Below, piece after piece: positions 14,993 to 23,176 of a DNA stretch of 64,000 bases (positions are counted from its first letter, which is position 1; each line of letters starts with the position of its first letter). The stretch is from JACPVF01 sp964502095. Its GTDB lineage: Bacteria; Chloroflexota; Anaerolineae; Anaerolineales; Villigracilaceae. The position numbers and the translations under genes are program-made. Below the pieces are notes generated by a model. It saw nothing but the letters and a program-made list of their open reading frames with translations, did no database searches and was not told the origin of the DNA. The stretch is from the NCBI GenBank assembly GCA_964502095.1, contig CAZCUF010000003.1:1-64000 (forward strand). Reading direction: 5' to 3'.

Positions 14993-16675
14993 ATGGATCG
15001 ACGACATTTGCGCGGCCGCTATCTTCGAATCGTCATGTTCTTTGGCGGCGTGACGATGCGTTTCATTTGGTGGGAATTCTTGCTGGCCCGCTTTGGTTTT
15101 CGCTCACTGACGCGCCGTACGCGCCGTGAACGATTTCGCCGGGAGGCCATTCGCTTTCGCGCGCTGGCGATTCGCATGGGCGGGGTGATGATCAAAGTGG
15201 GACAATTTCTTTCTTCGCGGTTGGATGTCCTGCCGCCCGAGATCACCGATGAACTGGTTGGTCTGCAGGACGAAGTGCCGCCCGAGTCCTTTGCGGATAT
15301 CCGCGCCCTGGCCGAACGCGAACTGGGCAAGCCGCTGGCCGAGGCCTATGAATGGGTGGACGAGAATCCGCTGGCGGCGGCCTCTTTGGGTCAGGTTCAC
15401 CGCGCCAGGTTGAGGGCGGAGGCGGAAGCGGACTTTCGCGAGGTGGTGGTCAAGGTTCAGCGTCCGTACATCGAATCCATCGTGGATGTGGACCTGGCCG
15501 CGTTACGAAGAGTGGGCGCGTGGCTGATGTATTACCGCCCGATCCGCGAACACGCCGATGTACTCGCGCTGATTCGCGAGTTTTCCGCCACTGTACTGGA
15601 GGAGATCGATTATGTGCATGAAGCCGGCAATGCGCGCACGTTCTTCGAGAATTTCAAAGCCGACCGCAAAGTGCACGTGCCGCGCGTGGTGGACAGTCAC
15701 AGTACGAAGCGCGTCCTGACGCTCGAAGATGTGTACGCCATCAAGATCACCGATTACGACGCTATTTCCGCGGCGGGCATTGACCGCGCCCAGGTGGCGC
15801 GTAAACTGTTCGATGTGTATCTTGTGCAAATCTTCGAGAACGGCTTCTTTCACGCCGATCCGCATCCGGGAAATCTGTTCGTCACCCCATTACCATCGAA
15901 AGCTGAAACAAAAGGCCGGGCGCCGCGCTGGCAGTTGACGTTCGTGGATTTTGGCATGGTGGGGCGTTTGCCCGAAGGACTGCGCGCTGGTTTGCGCGAA
16001 GCTGTCATTGCGCTGGGCACACGCGACGCGGCGCGTTTGATTCAATCTTATCGTACGCTTGGGTTTCTTTTACCGAATGCCGATACGCAAGCTTTGGAGC
16101 AGGCTTCCGCTGTAGTCTTTGACCGCTTCTGGGGCATGTCAATGAGCGAACTACGCAATGTGCGGCCCTCCGAGGCGCGCGACATCGGTCACCGCGTGCG
16201 CGACGTGATGCTGGATACGCCGTTTCAGGTTCCGAACGATCTATTGATCCTGGCGCGCATGCTCGGCATCCTTTCAGGCATGTGCACCGGGCTGGATCCC
16301 AATTTCAATTTGTGGGAGCAGTTGTCGCCTTATGCGCGCAAGTTGGTGGAGGGTGAAGCGGATACAGGCCTGGATGCGATTCTCGATCAGCTCGGTGAGG
16401 CGGTGAAGACGCTGGTAGCGATTCCCGCTCAAACCAGCCGCGTGCTGGCACAAATGGAACACGGCGGCCTTACGGTTCAATCACCGGCGGTCACGCGGCA
16501 AATCCGTTCGCTGGAGCATGCTGTAGATCGTCTCACGGCAGGCTTGATTTTTACCGCGTTGTTATTAAGCGGTGTATTTTTATTTACTTCCGGCAAAGTT
16601 GTATTTGCGAATATCTTTTTCGGCCTTGCGGCGCTTGCGCTGATTTGGATTCTTTTCTTCGGCCGCCGCAGATGA
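14993..16675 (+). CDS. ABC1/UbiB-family protein kinase-like protein
   Basis: A 560-residue member of the AarF/UbiB/ADCK family, atypical kinase-like ATPases tied to isoprenoid-lipid and quinone metabolism. Family motifs are the KxGQ segment KVGQFLSSR near residue 66, the Ala-rich loop ASLGQVHRA, the lysine in VVVKVQRP, HADPHPGN and the metal-binding FVDFGMV. Two C-terminal hydrophobic helices near residues 515-555 would anchor it in the membrane, as in other members. GGGAG lies before the ATG at 14993. The frame is open further upstream but without the family N-terminus. The lipid handled is unknown; no ubiquinone pathway genes are in the window. Confidence 0.92.
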   Translation: MDRRHLRGRYLRIVMFFGGVTMRFIWWEFLLARFGFRSLTRRTRRERFRREAIRFRALAIRMGGVMIKVGQFLSSRLDVLPPEITDELVGLQDEVPPESFADIRALAERELGKPLAEAYEWVDENPLAAASLGQVHRARLRAEAEADFREVVVKVQRPYIESIVDVDLAALRRVGAWLMYYRPIREHADVLALIREFSATVLEEIDYVHEAGNARTFFENFKADRKVHVPRVVDSHSTKRVLTLEDVYAIKITDYDAISAAGIDRAQVARKLFDVYLVQIFENGFFHADPHPGNLFVTPLPSKAETKGRAPRWQLTFVDFGMVGRLPEGLRAGLREAVIALGTRDAARLIQSYRTLGFLLPNADTQALEQASAVVFDRFWGMSMSELRNVRPSEARDIGHRVRDVMLDTPFQVPNDLLILARMLGILSGMCTGLDPNFNLWEQLSPYARKLVEGEADTGLDAILDQLGEAVKTLVAIPAQTSRVLAQMEHGGLTVQSPAVTRQIRSLEHAVDRLTAGLIFTALLLSGVFLFTSGKVVFANIFFGLAALALIWILFFGRRR

Positions 16676-16686
16676 TTTTTAAAACT

Positions 16687-16722
16687 AAACAGGCAGGGAT
16701 AATTTGTCCCTGCCTGTTTTTT
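16687..16722. terminator. Terminator after the UbiB-like gene
   Basis: Thirteen perfect pairs (16687-16699 with 16707-16719) are followed by TTTTTT, between convergent genes. The stem shares AACAGGCAG with the terminator at 61166. Confidence 0.85.
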
Positions 16723-16739
16723 CGTTCACAGTATTAAGA

Positions 16740-16958
16740 TTATTCTTTTTCTTCCGTGCGCTGGATCGCGGCATCCAGCATGCCGCGCCAAGCCAGTAAC
16801 ATTTCCCGGCGGGCCGCCCTGCGGTGTTCGAGAAATCCTTCCGGCAGTAAGGTTTTGAATCCGGCGCGGAATTCCTCGCGGGCCTTGCGGAAATGCTCAC
16901 GCGTTTCCTCGGGCAGGCGGCTTTCGAATTTTTTCTCGGAATGTTTTTTCTCTGCCAT
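16740..16958 (-). CDS. Small highly charged protein of unknown function
   Basis: A 72-residue, Lys/Arg/Glu-rich helical protein (MAEKKHSEKKFESRLPEETR...) without membrane segment or cysteines. AAGGAG lies eight bases before the ATG at 16958 and an extended -10 (TGCTATAAT) lies about 30 bases upstream, so it has its own promoter and is very likely expressed. The pattern of paired aromatic and basic residues (EHFRKAREEFRAGF, EHRRAARREMLL) could be a helical hairpin. No known family is recognised; nucleic-acid or partner binding is conceivable from charge alone. Confidence 0.7.
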   Translation of the reverse strand: MAEKKHSEKKFESRLPEETREHFRKAREEFRAGFKTLLPEGFLEHRRAARREMLLAWRGMLDAAIQRTEEKE

Positions 16959-16984
16959 AAACTGCTCCTTGTTGCTATGAATTT

Positions 16985-16993
16985 ATTATAGCA
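16985..16993 (-). promoter_or_regulatory. Extended -10 promoter of the small charged protein
   Basis: TGCTATAAT on the minus strand is a full extended -10. RNA would start near 16978, about 20 bases before the ATG at 16958. Confidence 0.6.
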
Positions 16994-17005
16994 CTTGTTG
17001 GAACC

Positions 17006-17692
17006 CTAGGGCGTGGGGGTTGGCGTAGCAGTGGCGGTTACAGTCGCAGTTGACGTTGCAGGTGTGGCGGTGGATGAGGAGGCGTTGCCGATCACGATCA
17101 CCACTGTGAGCGCGTCTCCGAAATAGACGCCGTTCGCATCGGACATGCGCCAGGTCCCGGTGATGGAGCCGGTCTTATCGGTGGGCGCGGTCATCGGAAC
17201 GGAAATTTCATATTGAGTAGTGGGGTTTATGGTTTGGGGCAGAGTCAGAGTTTGCCCGCCCAGCGCGTCGCCGCCAATCAAACTAAACTTGTAGCTGTTC
17301 GTCCACGGGCAGGAACCGGTGTTTTGCACGCGCCAGGTTTTCGTAAAGGATTGCCCCGGAGCCATGACGGTGTTATCCGGGATGGTCACATCCGCTACGT
17401 AAACGAGTTTATTGCAGGAATTAGCCGCACCGCCTCCAGCGGAGGTGGCGGCCAGCGTATTGACCGGACTGACGGGAAGCAGGGTGTTGGTTGGGATGGG
17501 AGAGGGAGTCTCGGTCGCAGTCGGCGCGAACAAAGCGGTTTGCGTAAGACCAGCCGCAAAGGTCGAGACTGCCGCGGTTTGAACTTCGCCCACATTTTGG
17601 GTCGCGGTGGGAACCGGGGTGCCTGCGCCGCAGGCTGTCAGCGTCAGGCTGGTCAGTAATGCATATACGAGTAGCAGGGATATTTTCGGCAC
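17006..17692 (-). CDS. Lipoprotein with NBR1-type Ig-like domain
   Basis: A 228-residue predicted lipoprotein. It has a signal peptide (MPKISLLLVYALLTSLTLTACG) with lipobox LTAC, a Thr/Pro/Ala-rich linker to about residue 90, one NBR1-like Ig domain and a Thr/Pro-rich tail ending PTPTPTP. The Ig domain's signature is visible in IPDNTVMAPGQSFTKTWRVQ, NTGSCPW and GSITGTWRMSD. In bacteria this domain occurs on surface lipoproteins with presumed binding or scaffolding roles. The GTG start at 17692 has AAGGAG upstream. It is monocistronic: a promoter lies at 17746-17773. The ligand is unknown. Confidence 0.88.
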   Translation of the reverse strand: MPKISLLLVYALLTSLTLTACGAGTPVPTATQNVGEVQTAAVSTFAAGLTQTALFAPTATETPSPIPTNTLLPVSPVNTLAATSAGGGAANSCNKLVYVADVTIPDNTVMAPGQSFTKTWRVQNTGSCPWTNSYKFSLIGGDALGGQTLTLPQTINPTTQYEISVPMTAPTDKTGSITGTWRMSDANGVYFGDALTVVIVIGNASSSTATPATSTATVTATATPTPTP

Positions 17693-17745
17693 GAGATTTA
17701 CTCCTTTCGTGTAGCCACAAATATTGCCCAGTAGGCAAGTTGGCT

Positions 17746-17773
17746 ATTTTACTCGAAAGCCCGTTTGGGGCAA
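17746..17773 (-). promoter_or_regulatory. Promoter of the NBR1-domain lipoprotein
   Basis: TTGCCC (17773-17768), a 16-base spacer and TAAAAT (17751-17746) on the minus strand, about 55 bases before the GTG start. A small hairpin (TTGCC/GGCAA) lies in the leader. Confidence 0.55.
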
Positions 17774-17827
17774 GTGACATTTATCCCACGCTTATTGACG
17801 ATGAAGGGCGCTGTAAACAGAAATTTC

Positions 17828-18907
17828 TCAGGTTTGGAGGCGGTTGTATTTTGCCAGAATTTCTTTCAGTTTCTCGTGCGAAAGAGCAGGCACGGTGAGT
17901 TGATTGCGTCCAGTCATGGTTTCAGCGGCCAGCATGGAATTGAGAATCGCCTCTTCTGTGGCGTAAGCGGCAGCAGAGAAGAGCGGATCCAGTTTTTCGT
18001 TGGTCAGCACATTCAAAGACGCCATACCGCTTTCGTTATCGGGGCCGGCGCCCTCATTGGCCGTTGAAAAAGCCAGGAAGATATCGCCCGAACCGTTCCC
18101 GCCCAGCGCGCCGGTGCGCGCCATGCCCAGCGTGGCGCGTTTGGCGATCCGCTTCAATTGATGGGGTAGGAGCGGCGCGTCGGTAGCCAGGATCACAATC
18201 AACGAACCTTGTTCCCGAAATGGGTTTTCGCCGTTGGTATAGGGCGCGCCTTCCGGCAGATGTTGCCCCACAGGTACGCCTGCCACGGTCAGTTGAAAAC
18301 GCCTGCCGAAATTGGCTTGCACTAATGCGCCAATCGTCCAGCCGCCGAGATGAACCGGCAATTTGCGCGATGATGTGCCTGTGCCGCCCTTGAACTCATA
18401 ACAGACCATGCCCGTCCCGCCGCCCACACTTCCTTCCGCGATGTTTCCAGAAGCCGCCGACTCCAGCGCGCTGATCACATGCTCGCGCTTTACATGAAAA
18501 CCGTTCAAATCATTCAACCAGCCGTCGGCGGTTTCGGCTACCAACGGGCAGGACCAATGTTGAAATAACTTGCTTTGTTGCACCTGCCATGCAATGACGG
18601 TATCGCGCACAAGGCCCACGCTATGTGTATTCGTCAGCATGGCCGGGCCTTCGAGAAAACCGCCTTCCTCCACCCAGGCGGCGCCGGTCATTTCGCCGTT
18701 GCCATTGAACGGGAACCAGGCCGCGAACACCGGATTGTGATTCCGCTTTCCGCGCGGATGGATGGCTGTTACACCGGTCCGCACCGATTCACCTTCGATC
18801 AGCGTCGTGTATCCCACTTCCACGCCGTTCACATCGGTGATTGCATTGTATTGGCCGGGCGCGCCCTCGAGTGGAATGCCCAGGCCACGGGCGCGTGCTT
18901 TAGTCAT
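17828..18907 (-). CDS. P1-family peptidase (DmpA/beta-aminopeptidase-like)
   Basis: A 359-residue member of the DmpA family of self-cleaving Ntn-type aminopeptidases, which remove N-terminal residues from peptides, amides or beta-peptides. Family features are the opening GAPGQYNAITDVNGVEVGY, TGVTAI, the glycine-rich VGGGTGM, TIGALVQANFG and the predicted autocleavage site Gly-Ser in REQGSLIVIL near residue 235. The serine would become the new N-terminal nucleophile. It has no signal peptide. Its ATG overlaps the stop of the ATP-grasp gene by four bases (ATGA), so the two are translationally coupled and probably act on the same small molecule. Confidence 0.92.
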   Translation of the reverse strand: MTKARARGLGIPLEGAPGQYNAITDVNGVEVGYTTLIEGESVRTGVTAIHPRGKRNHNPVFAAWFPFNGNGEMTGAAWVEEGGFLEGPAMLTNTHSVGLVRDTVIAWQVQQSKLFQHWSCPLVAETADGWLNDLNGFHVKREHVISALESAASGNIAEGSVGGGTGMVCYEFKGGTGTSSRKLPVHLGGWTIGALVQANFGRRFQLTVAGVPVGQHLPEGAPYTNGENPFREQGSLIVILATDAPLLPHQLKRIAKRATLGMARTGALGGNGSGDIFLAFSTANEGAGPDNESGMASLNVLTNEKLDPLFSAAAYATEEAILNSMLAAETMTGRNQLTVPALSHEKLKEILAKYNRLQT

Positions 18908-19794
18908 GGATTCTCCCTGGCGAGATTCACAAGTTGCTGTGCGATCTTTTGGATGACCTCGTCCGGCACGCCGTCTATGGCTTTGGATTGAAGCCGCGTA
19001 TCGATCCCATCGTTGACATAATCCACCGCGATGAACTGATTGTTTTCAGCGAGCGCGATTTCAGTGGAGAACCAGTCGAGGCGGCACAATGAAGCGATGC
19101 GCAGCGTATCGTCCCTCAACTTGGTGAGGCCGTATTGGGCCTCCTTCTCGGCTGTCACTACCGCGTGGACGTGCGTCTCCGGGTTCCACCAGCAGGGATA
19201 GCATTTTCCTGCCGCGTAGTAAATGCGAAACCAGGCCGGGCATTCGTCGAGCAGGCGCGGCCTGACGTTGGCCTGCACCAGATATTTCTGTGTTGGAAAT
19301 TCCATGCGCGCGTGCAGGATTTGGTCGAGGGAAGTCGCGTCCATCACTACGCCTTCGCCGCCGCCGCCGTTGGACGGTTTGATGACAAAGCTTTCTCCCA
19401 ATGGCGATAAGTTCATTGGCGGCAGGACGGGTTGTTCTATAAACGGCGCAAGCAGAATAGTGTATGGGGTGACGAGTCCCGCTTCGATGAATTCCAGGTG
19501 CATGGTGGCCTTGTCTTCGGACCAGGCTGAAAGTTCCGGCGGGTTGATGCGGCGCGCTTGTCGTTCGCGCGCCCAGCGATTGATGGGCGTAAAACGATCA
19601 TCGCCCTGTGCGCGGTCGAGCAGGGTTTTAAAAGTGATCTCCTCTTTATACAAGGCGGTGATGGAGGTCAATAAATTTGTGGGCGTGATCTGCCAGAGCG
19701 AAACATTCTGCGCTACGCAGGCGGCCTCGACCATGTCCACAAAGTCATTGTCGTATTCCCAATACCACGGTAAACAAAGATCGAAACGAATCAT
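18904..19794 (-). CDS. ATP-grasp family ligase-like protein
   Basis: From the ATG at 19794 the protein has 296 residues. An ATP-grasp domain is visible: SEDKATMHLEFIEAGL near residue 93, the phosphate-binding loop FVIKPSNGGGGEGV near residue 133, VQANVRP and the metal-site segment STEIALAENNQFIAVDYVND near residue 252. ATP-grasp enzymes join a carboxylate to an amine or thiol through an acyl-phosphate. The substrate is unknown. The longer frame to 19830 is rejected because a -35/-10 pair places the RNA start at 19794, making the message leaderless. It is coupled to the P1 peptidase, which hydrolyses amide bonds, giving a possible make-and-break pair. Confidence 0.8.
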   Translation of the reverse strand: MIRFDLCLPWYWEYDNDFVDMVEAACVAQNVSLWQITPTNLLTSITALYKEEITFKTLLDRAQGDDRFTPINRWARERQARRINPPELSAWSEDKATMHLEFIEAGLVTPYTILLAPFIEQPVLPPMNLSPLGESFVIKPSNGGGGEGVVMDATSLDQILHARMEFPTQKYLVQANVRPRLLDECPAWFRIYYAAGKCYPCWWNPETHVHAVVTAEKEAQYGLTKLRDDTLRIASLCRLDWFSTEIALAENNQFIAVDYVNDGIDTRLQSKAIDGVPDEVIQKIAQQLVNLARENP

Positions 19795-19801
19795 CCCTCC
19801 C

Positions 19802-19830
19802 ATTATAGGGGAGGGATGACGTGAGGTCAA
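19802..19830 (-). promoter_or_regulatory. Promoter for a leaderless message: TTGACC-N17-TATAAT
   Basis: On the minus strand TTGACC (19830-19825), a 17-base spacer and TATAAT (19807-19802) are followed by seven bases and the ATG at 19794. The hexamers match 5/6 and 6/6. Confidence 0.8.
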
Positions 19831-19851
19831 ACTATTTTGTTTCGGCGTTGG

Positions 19852-20457
19852 TTATGCCAGTTTGAATCCGATCACAAATGCCGCGCAAGTGATGAATAAC
19901 AGCAGTGGCAGTGTTTTGTAGGTAAAATCTTTCGGCGCGATCGGTCTTCCTGCCCGCAAAAAAAAGAAAACCAAACCGTCCAGGCCGATCAGTGCGCCGC
20001 CGATGCCAACGAGAGCAAAAGCAGGCGCGGCTTGTTTCTCGATGACGACGATGATTGGCAGGAGAAAGATTATTAGCCCCGCAATACCGTGCACGAAGGT
20101 CAGGATTGGATTCGAGAATCGTTCGATGGGCGAGCTAACGCGCGAAACGACCACAGCCAGGAATCCGATGATGGTGAAGGCCAGGTAAAAGGTCCGCAAG
20201 GAAGCGAGATGTTGCCAAACGAGTCCAAGGGAGAGACTGAGCGGGATCACGGTCGAGATAATGACCACAATCGGTTCATCCAGCGCATCGAAGCCGAGGA
20301 TAAACAATAATAGCGCGGCGACCAGCAGAATGCCAAAAGCAATGGTGTAGGCCGTGATCGGAACCGCGCTCAAATTGTCGATACCGTCCACGATTTGATA
20401 GGCCGCCAATAGGCAGGTGCCCAACAACAGAATGCGATCGGTGGGGGATAATTTCAT
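19852..20457 (-). CDS. Polytopic membrane protein of unknown function
   Basis: A 201-residue protein with about six predicted membrane helices (for example LLGTCLLAAYQIVDGI, ITAYTIAFGILLVAALLLFILG and LLLFITCAAFVIGFKLA) and very short loops. I recognise no family motif. The ATG at 20457 lies six bases after the ctaB stop, so it is in the same operon and may be linked to haem or respiratory metabolism. No RBS is obvious; translation may depend on coupling with ctaB. Confidence 0.7.
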   Translation of the reverse strand: MKLSPTDRILLLGTCLLAAYQIVDGIDNLSAVPITAYTIAFGILLVAALLLFILGFDALDEPIVVIISTVIPLSLSLGLVWQHLASLRTFYLAFTIIGFLAVVVSRVSSPIERFSNPILTFVHGIAGLIIFLLPIIVVIEKQAAPAFALVGIGGALIGLDGLVFFFLRAGRPIAPKDFTYKTLPLLLFITCAAFVIGFKLA

Positions 20458-20463
20458 AAGATT

Positions 20464-21312
20464 TCAACTGCCGCGTAACGCTAAAATGATCATGGCGCTC
20501 AGCATGTAGAACGACGCGTAACGGAACAGGCCGAAATTGGCGCGCTCGGACTGAACGCGGAAGGTGGCAAACGCCAGCAGGAGTAAGCCGGCGGTGAGCA
20601 CGGCGATCAAACGCAGGTAGCCCGCGCTGATACCGACCAGCCAACAGGCCCAGCCGATTGCAATGGCCGCCAGCACGGATGAAACGGCGATGACCGCGTG
20701 CGTAAAGACTTCACCATAGGCGGAGGGGAAGGTTGGCACGCCCGCGTCGTTGTAATCCTGCAGATATTTGATCGAAAAGGTAAGCGTATGCGTGGGAATC
20801 CAAAACAAGATTGCCAACGCAAGCAACACGCCTGCCAGGTCAATTTGCCCTGTGGCCAGCACGCGGCCAGATAAAATCGGCATCGCGCCGGAGATTCCGC
20901 CCCACACAATGCTCCAGCATGTGCGCCGCTTGAGCCAGAGCGTGTATACGATCACATCGAAGAACCAGCCTGCAAAAACGATTGCGCCATACAGCCAGTT
21001 GAGCGCCAGCGCGCCTCCCACGCCAAGGATCGAAATGACCATGCCGACCCAAAACACTTCGCGCCGACTCAGACCGCCTGACGCAAGCGGACGTTTGTGC
21101 GTGCGTTGCATTTTGGCGTCGATGTCGTGGTCGTACCACATGTTCATAATGGTCGAGCCGCTGATGGCAAGGAAAAGAGTCAATGAAACGCCGATCAGCA
21201 ACATCCATGTAATGTGCGTTCCTGCGCTCAAATATCCTGCCAGGCCGGTGACGAGCAGAAGTCCTGTTTGAGCGCTTTTAATCAAAGGCCAGTATAGACG
21301 AAATTTTTTCAT
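20464..21312 (-). CDS. ctaB: Protoheme IX farnesyltransferase (haem O synthase)
   Basis: CtaB attaches a farnesyl group to haem B to make haem O, the precursor of haem A for cytochrome oxidases; it is an integral UbiA-family membrane protein. The 282-residue sequence has about eight membrane helices and both family motifs: NMWYDHDIDAKMQRTHKRPL near residue 57 and YLQDYNDAGVPTFP near residue 180. The second motif, resembling DYxxAGVPMLP, separates CtaB from other UbiA prenyltransferases. AGGAGT precedes the ATG at 21312. It is 30 bases downstream of lysA. The presence of CtaB implies aerobic or microaerobic haem-copper respiration, although no oxidase subunits lie in the window. Confidence 0.88.
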   Translation of the reverse strand: MKKFRLYWPLIKSAQTGLLLVTGLAGYLSAGTHITWMLLIGVSLTLFLAISGSTIMNMWYDHDIDAKMQRTHKRPLASGGLSRREVFWVGMVISILGVGGALALNWLYGAIVFAGWFFDVIVYTLWLKRRTCWSIVWGGISGAMPILSGRVLATGQIDLAGVLLALAILFWIPTHTLTFSIKYLQDYNDAGVPTFPSAYGEVFTHAVIAVSSVLAAIAIGWACWLVGISAGYLRLIAVLTAGLLLLAFATFRVQSERANFGLFRYASFYMLSAMIILALRGS

Positions 21313-21342
21313 TCAAACTCCTAATTCGATCATCAACATGAA

Positions 21343-22638
21343 TTATAAACTCAAGTCGCGAGACATTAGCTCATCTGTGGTTTCGCGGCGTTGAATCGGG
21401 CGCGCGCCGTGTTCGTCCAGCCATATTACGGCAGGCCGCCGCGCGCCGTTGTAATTGCTGGACATGCTCAAATGGTACGCGCCGCTGACGGGTACCGCGA
21501 TCAACTCGCCAATTTCGACTTTGGGAAACGGCAAATCTTCAAGAATGACATCGCCTGACTCGCAATAAGGCCCGGCGACCGAAACGCGCTCGCTCATTTC
21601 CCGGCTGAGGCCTGCTACCGGTAAAGCGGAGTAACGCGCGCCGTAAAGTGCGCGCCGCGGATTATCGGCCATGCCGCCGTCTATCAATAACCAGGTGAGA
21701 TTGCCGCGGCGTTTGAGCGCACCGACGCGATAGACTGCTGTGCCCGCCCGCGCAATGAGACTGCGTCCCGGCTCGAGATGCAGATGAGGGAGGGCCAGTC
21801 CGCGCTGTGCACAGCCGCGCACGACCGAGTCGACCACTGCGTCGGCATACGCTTGAATCGGCGGATGGGGTAATTCATCTTCGTGATAAGCCACGCCCCA
21901 GCCTCCACCCGGCGAAAAATGCCATTGGTTTTGAAAGCCGATCTGTTTGACCAGATCGAGGGCGCGGTCAATGGCCTGCTTCAGCGGCGCGGGATCGCGA
22001 AAGTTGGAACCCTGGTGAAAATGAATCCCTTCCAGCGGTAGGGAATGTTGCCTGCAAAACTGCGAGGCTTGCAGGGTTTCCTCGGCCGTCATCCCAAATT
22101 TGCTCGCGTACTGGCCCGTCTGTGTGTACGCGTGATGAGTATCCACCGCCAAACCGGGTTGAAAACGAAGCCACAGATTTGGGAAATTCGATTTATGAAG
22201 TGGGAGGAATCCCGCCAGGCGTTTTAATTCTTCAAGATGGTCTATCACGATCACGCCCGCTTGTTCGAGCGCGGCGTGCAGATCCGCGTCAGACTTGTTG
22301 ACGCCGTGGACGAGAATCCGCCCGCGGGTCACGCGTGAAGCGCATGCAATGGACAGTTCGCCCTCGCCGGTGCAGTCGAGCCATAGATTCTGTTCTTGAG
22401 TCCATTGCGCGATGGCTTTGCACAAATACGCTTTGCCCGCGTAGGTAATATCGGCAGGCGCGGGATAGGCGCTCGAGGCTTCCCGATATTGAGCGACTGC
22501 GCGATCCATTGTGGCGCGGTCGTAGAGATACAACGGCGTGCCATGTTCTTTGGCGAGGGCGGCTATGCTTTGACCGCCGATGGTCAGCGCATCGTTTTCA
22601 ATTTTGGTTGTGTCGGGGAAGAGCGCAAGACGATTCAT
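21343..22638 (-). CDS. lysA: Diaminopimelate decarboxylase
   Basis: LysA converts meso-diaminopimelate to lysine using pyridoxal phosphate. From the ATG at 22638 it has 431 residues. Seen are the PLP lysine in TYAGKAYLC near residue 69, GEGELSIA, HFHQGSN (HxGS region), the glycine loop FSPGGGWG, LEPGRSL, and the C-terminal YCESGD and GAYHLSMSSNYN, which carry the active-site cysteine and tyrosine region. The frame is open to 22701, but the extra residues overlap the upstream gene and match no family start. It is 26 bases after the FtsB-like gene. Its presence fits a peptidoglycan with a DAP- or lysine-based peptide. A relative acting on another basic amino acid is a weaker alternative. Confidence 0.9.
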   Translation of the reverse strand: MNRLALFPDTTKIENDALTIGGQSIAALAKEHGTPLYLYDRATMDRAVAQYREASSAYPAPADITYAGKAYLCKAIAQWTQEQNLWLDCTGEGELSIACASRVTRGRILVHGVNKSDADLHAALEQAGVIVIDHLEELKRLAGFLPLHKSNFPNLWLRFQPGLAVDTHHAYTQTGQYASKFGMTAEETLQASQFCRQHSLPLEGIHFHQGSNFRDPAPLKQAIDRALDLVKQIGFQNQWHFSPGGGWGVAYHEDELPHPPIQAYADAVVDSVVRGCAQRGLALPHLHLEPGRSLIARAGTAVYRVGALKRRGNLTWLLIDGGMADNPRRALYGARYSALPVAGLSREMSERVSVAGPYCESGDVILEDLPFPKVEIGELIAVPVSGAYHLSMSSNYNGARRPAVIWLDEHGARPIQRRETTDELMSRDLSL

Positions 22639-22664
22639 CAATGCAGGACGAGGTGCCGCTGTCC

Positions 22665-23042
22665 TTATTCGCCAAAGAATAAATTCCACCAGGTCTGCCA
22701 ATTGGACATGGGCGTTGGCTCCGGCGTTGGAGTACTCGAGTCAATCGGCGCGATGCCCGGTTGACCGATTGGTACTACAGGCTGGTCTCCCGGCTGGATG
22801 TAATGTCCCTCGGTGCGCGCCCAATCGCCAACAGCCTGCGTCGAGCCGGCATAGGCGACCTGGGTCTGCAGGGACTGTTGAGTTTGCATCGCCTGCGTAG
22901 CCTGGCTTTGCATGGCTCGATCCTGTTTGCTCAGGTTGTTTAGATTATCGACGCGGCGGTTGAAGTCGATCACCATTACGACCAGAATAATGATGCCCAC
23001 CGCGATCAGTGCGCGCCGGATATTGACAGGCAGATTGGACAT
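22665..23042 (-). CDS. FtsB/DivIC-like septum formation initiator
   Basis: A 125-residue bitopic membrane protein with a short cytoplasmic N-terminus, one membrane helix (ALIAVGIIILVVMVI, residues 11-25), a coiled-coil stretch with DFNRRVDNLNNLSKQ and Gln-rich repeats, and an extracellular end. The segment DWARTEGHYIQPGDQPVVPI matches the conserved tail of FtsB/DivIC proteins, which bridge division proteins at the septum. A Pro/Thr-rich segment and a Trp-rich end follow. The promoter predicts a leaderless message. It is divergent from rplI, the two -35 elements overlapping by five bases, and is followed by lysA, giving a cell-wall-themed operon. Confidence 0.75.
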   Translation of the reverse strand: MSNLPVNIRRALIAVGIIILVVMVIDFNRRVDNLNNLSKQDRAMQSQATQAMQTQQSLQTQVAYAGSTQAVGDWARTEGHYIQPGDQPVVPIGQPGIAPIDSSTPTPEPTPMSNWQTWWNLFFGE

Positions 23043-23048
23043 GACGGA

Positions 23049-23077
23049 ATCTTACCCTCAATCACATCGGTTGGCAA
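23049..23077 (-). promoter_or_regulatory. Promoter of the FtsB-like gene (leaderless): TTGCCA-N17-TAAGAT
   Basis: On the minus strand TTGCCA (23077-23072) and TAAGAT (23054-23049) are 17 bases apart and the ATG follows after six bases. The -35 shares five bases with the rplI -35 on the other strand. Confidence 0.6.
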
Positions 23078-23099
23078 GAAAGGCCGCCTCTGGTACAAT
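23071..23099 (+). promoter_or_regulatory. rplI promoter: TTGGCA-N17-TACAAT
   Basis: TTGGCA (23071-23076), a 17-base spacer and TACAAT (23094-23099) predict RNA from about 23106 with a 70-base leader. Confidence 0.75.
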
Positions 23100-23107
23100 T
23101 CGCCGCC

Positions 23108-23147
23108 GGGCGTTGTACCCTTCGCCCGCGGTTTCGAATCGAAACCG
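23108..23147 (+). promoter_or_regulatory. Two-hairpin leader of rplI
   Basis: GGGCG (23108-23112) pairs with CGCCC (23123-23127), and CGGTTTCGA (23129-23137) pairs with TCGAAACCG (23139-23147). The paired structure fills the start of the leader and could bind L9 or another factor for autogenous control; there is no T-tract to call it a terminator. Confidence 0.45.
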
Positions 23148-23176
23148 GATTTCTTAAGCCAGAAAGGGCTTGAACC

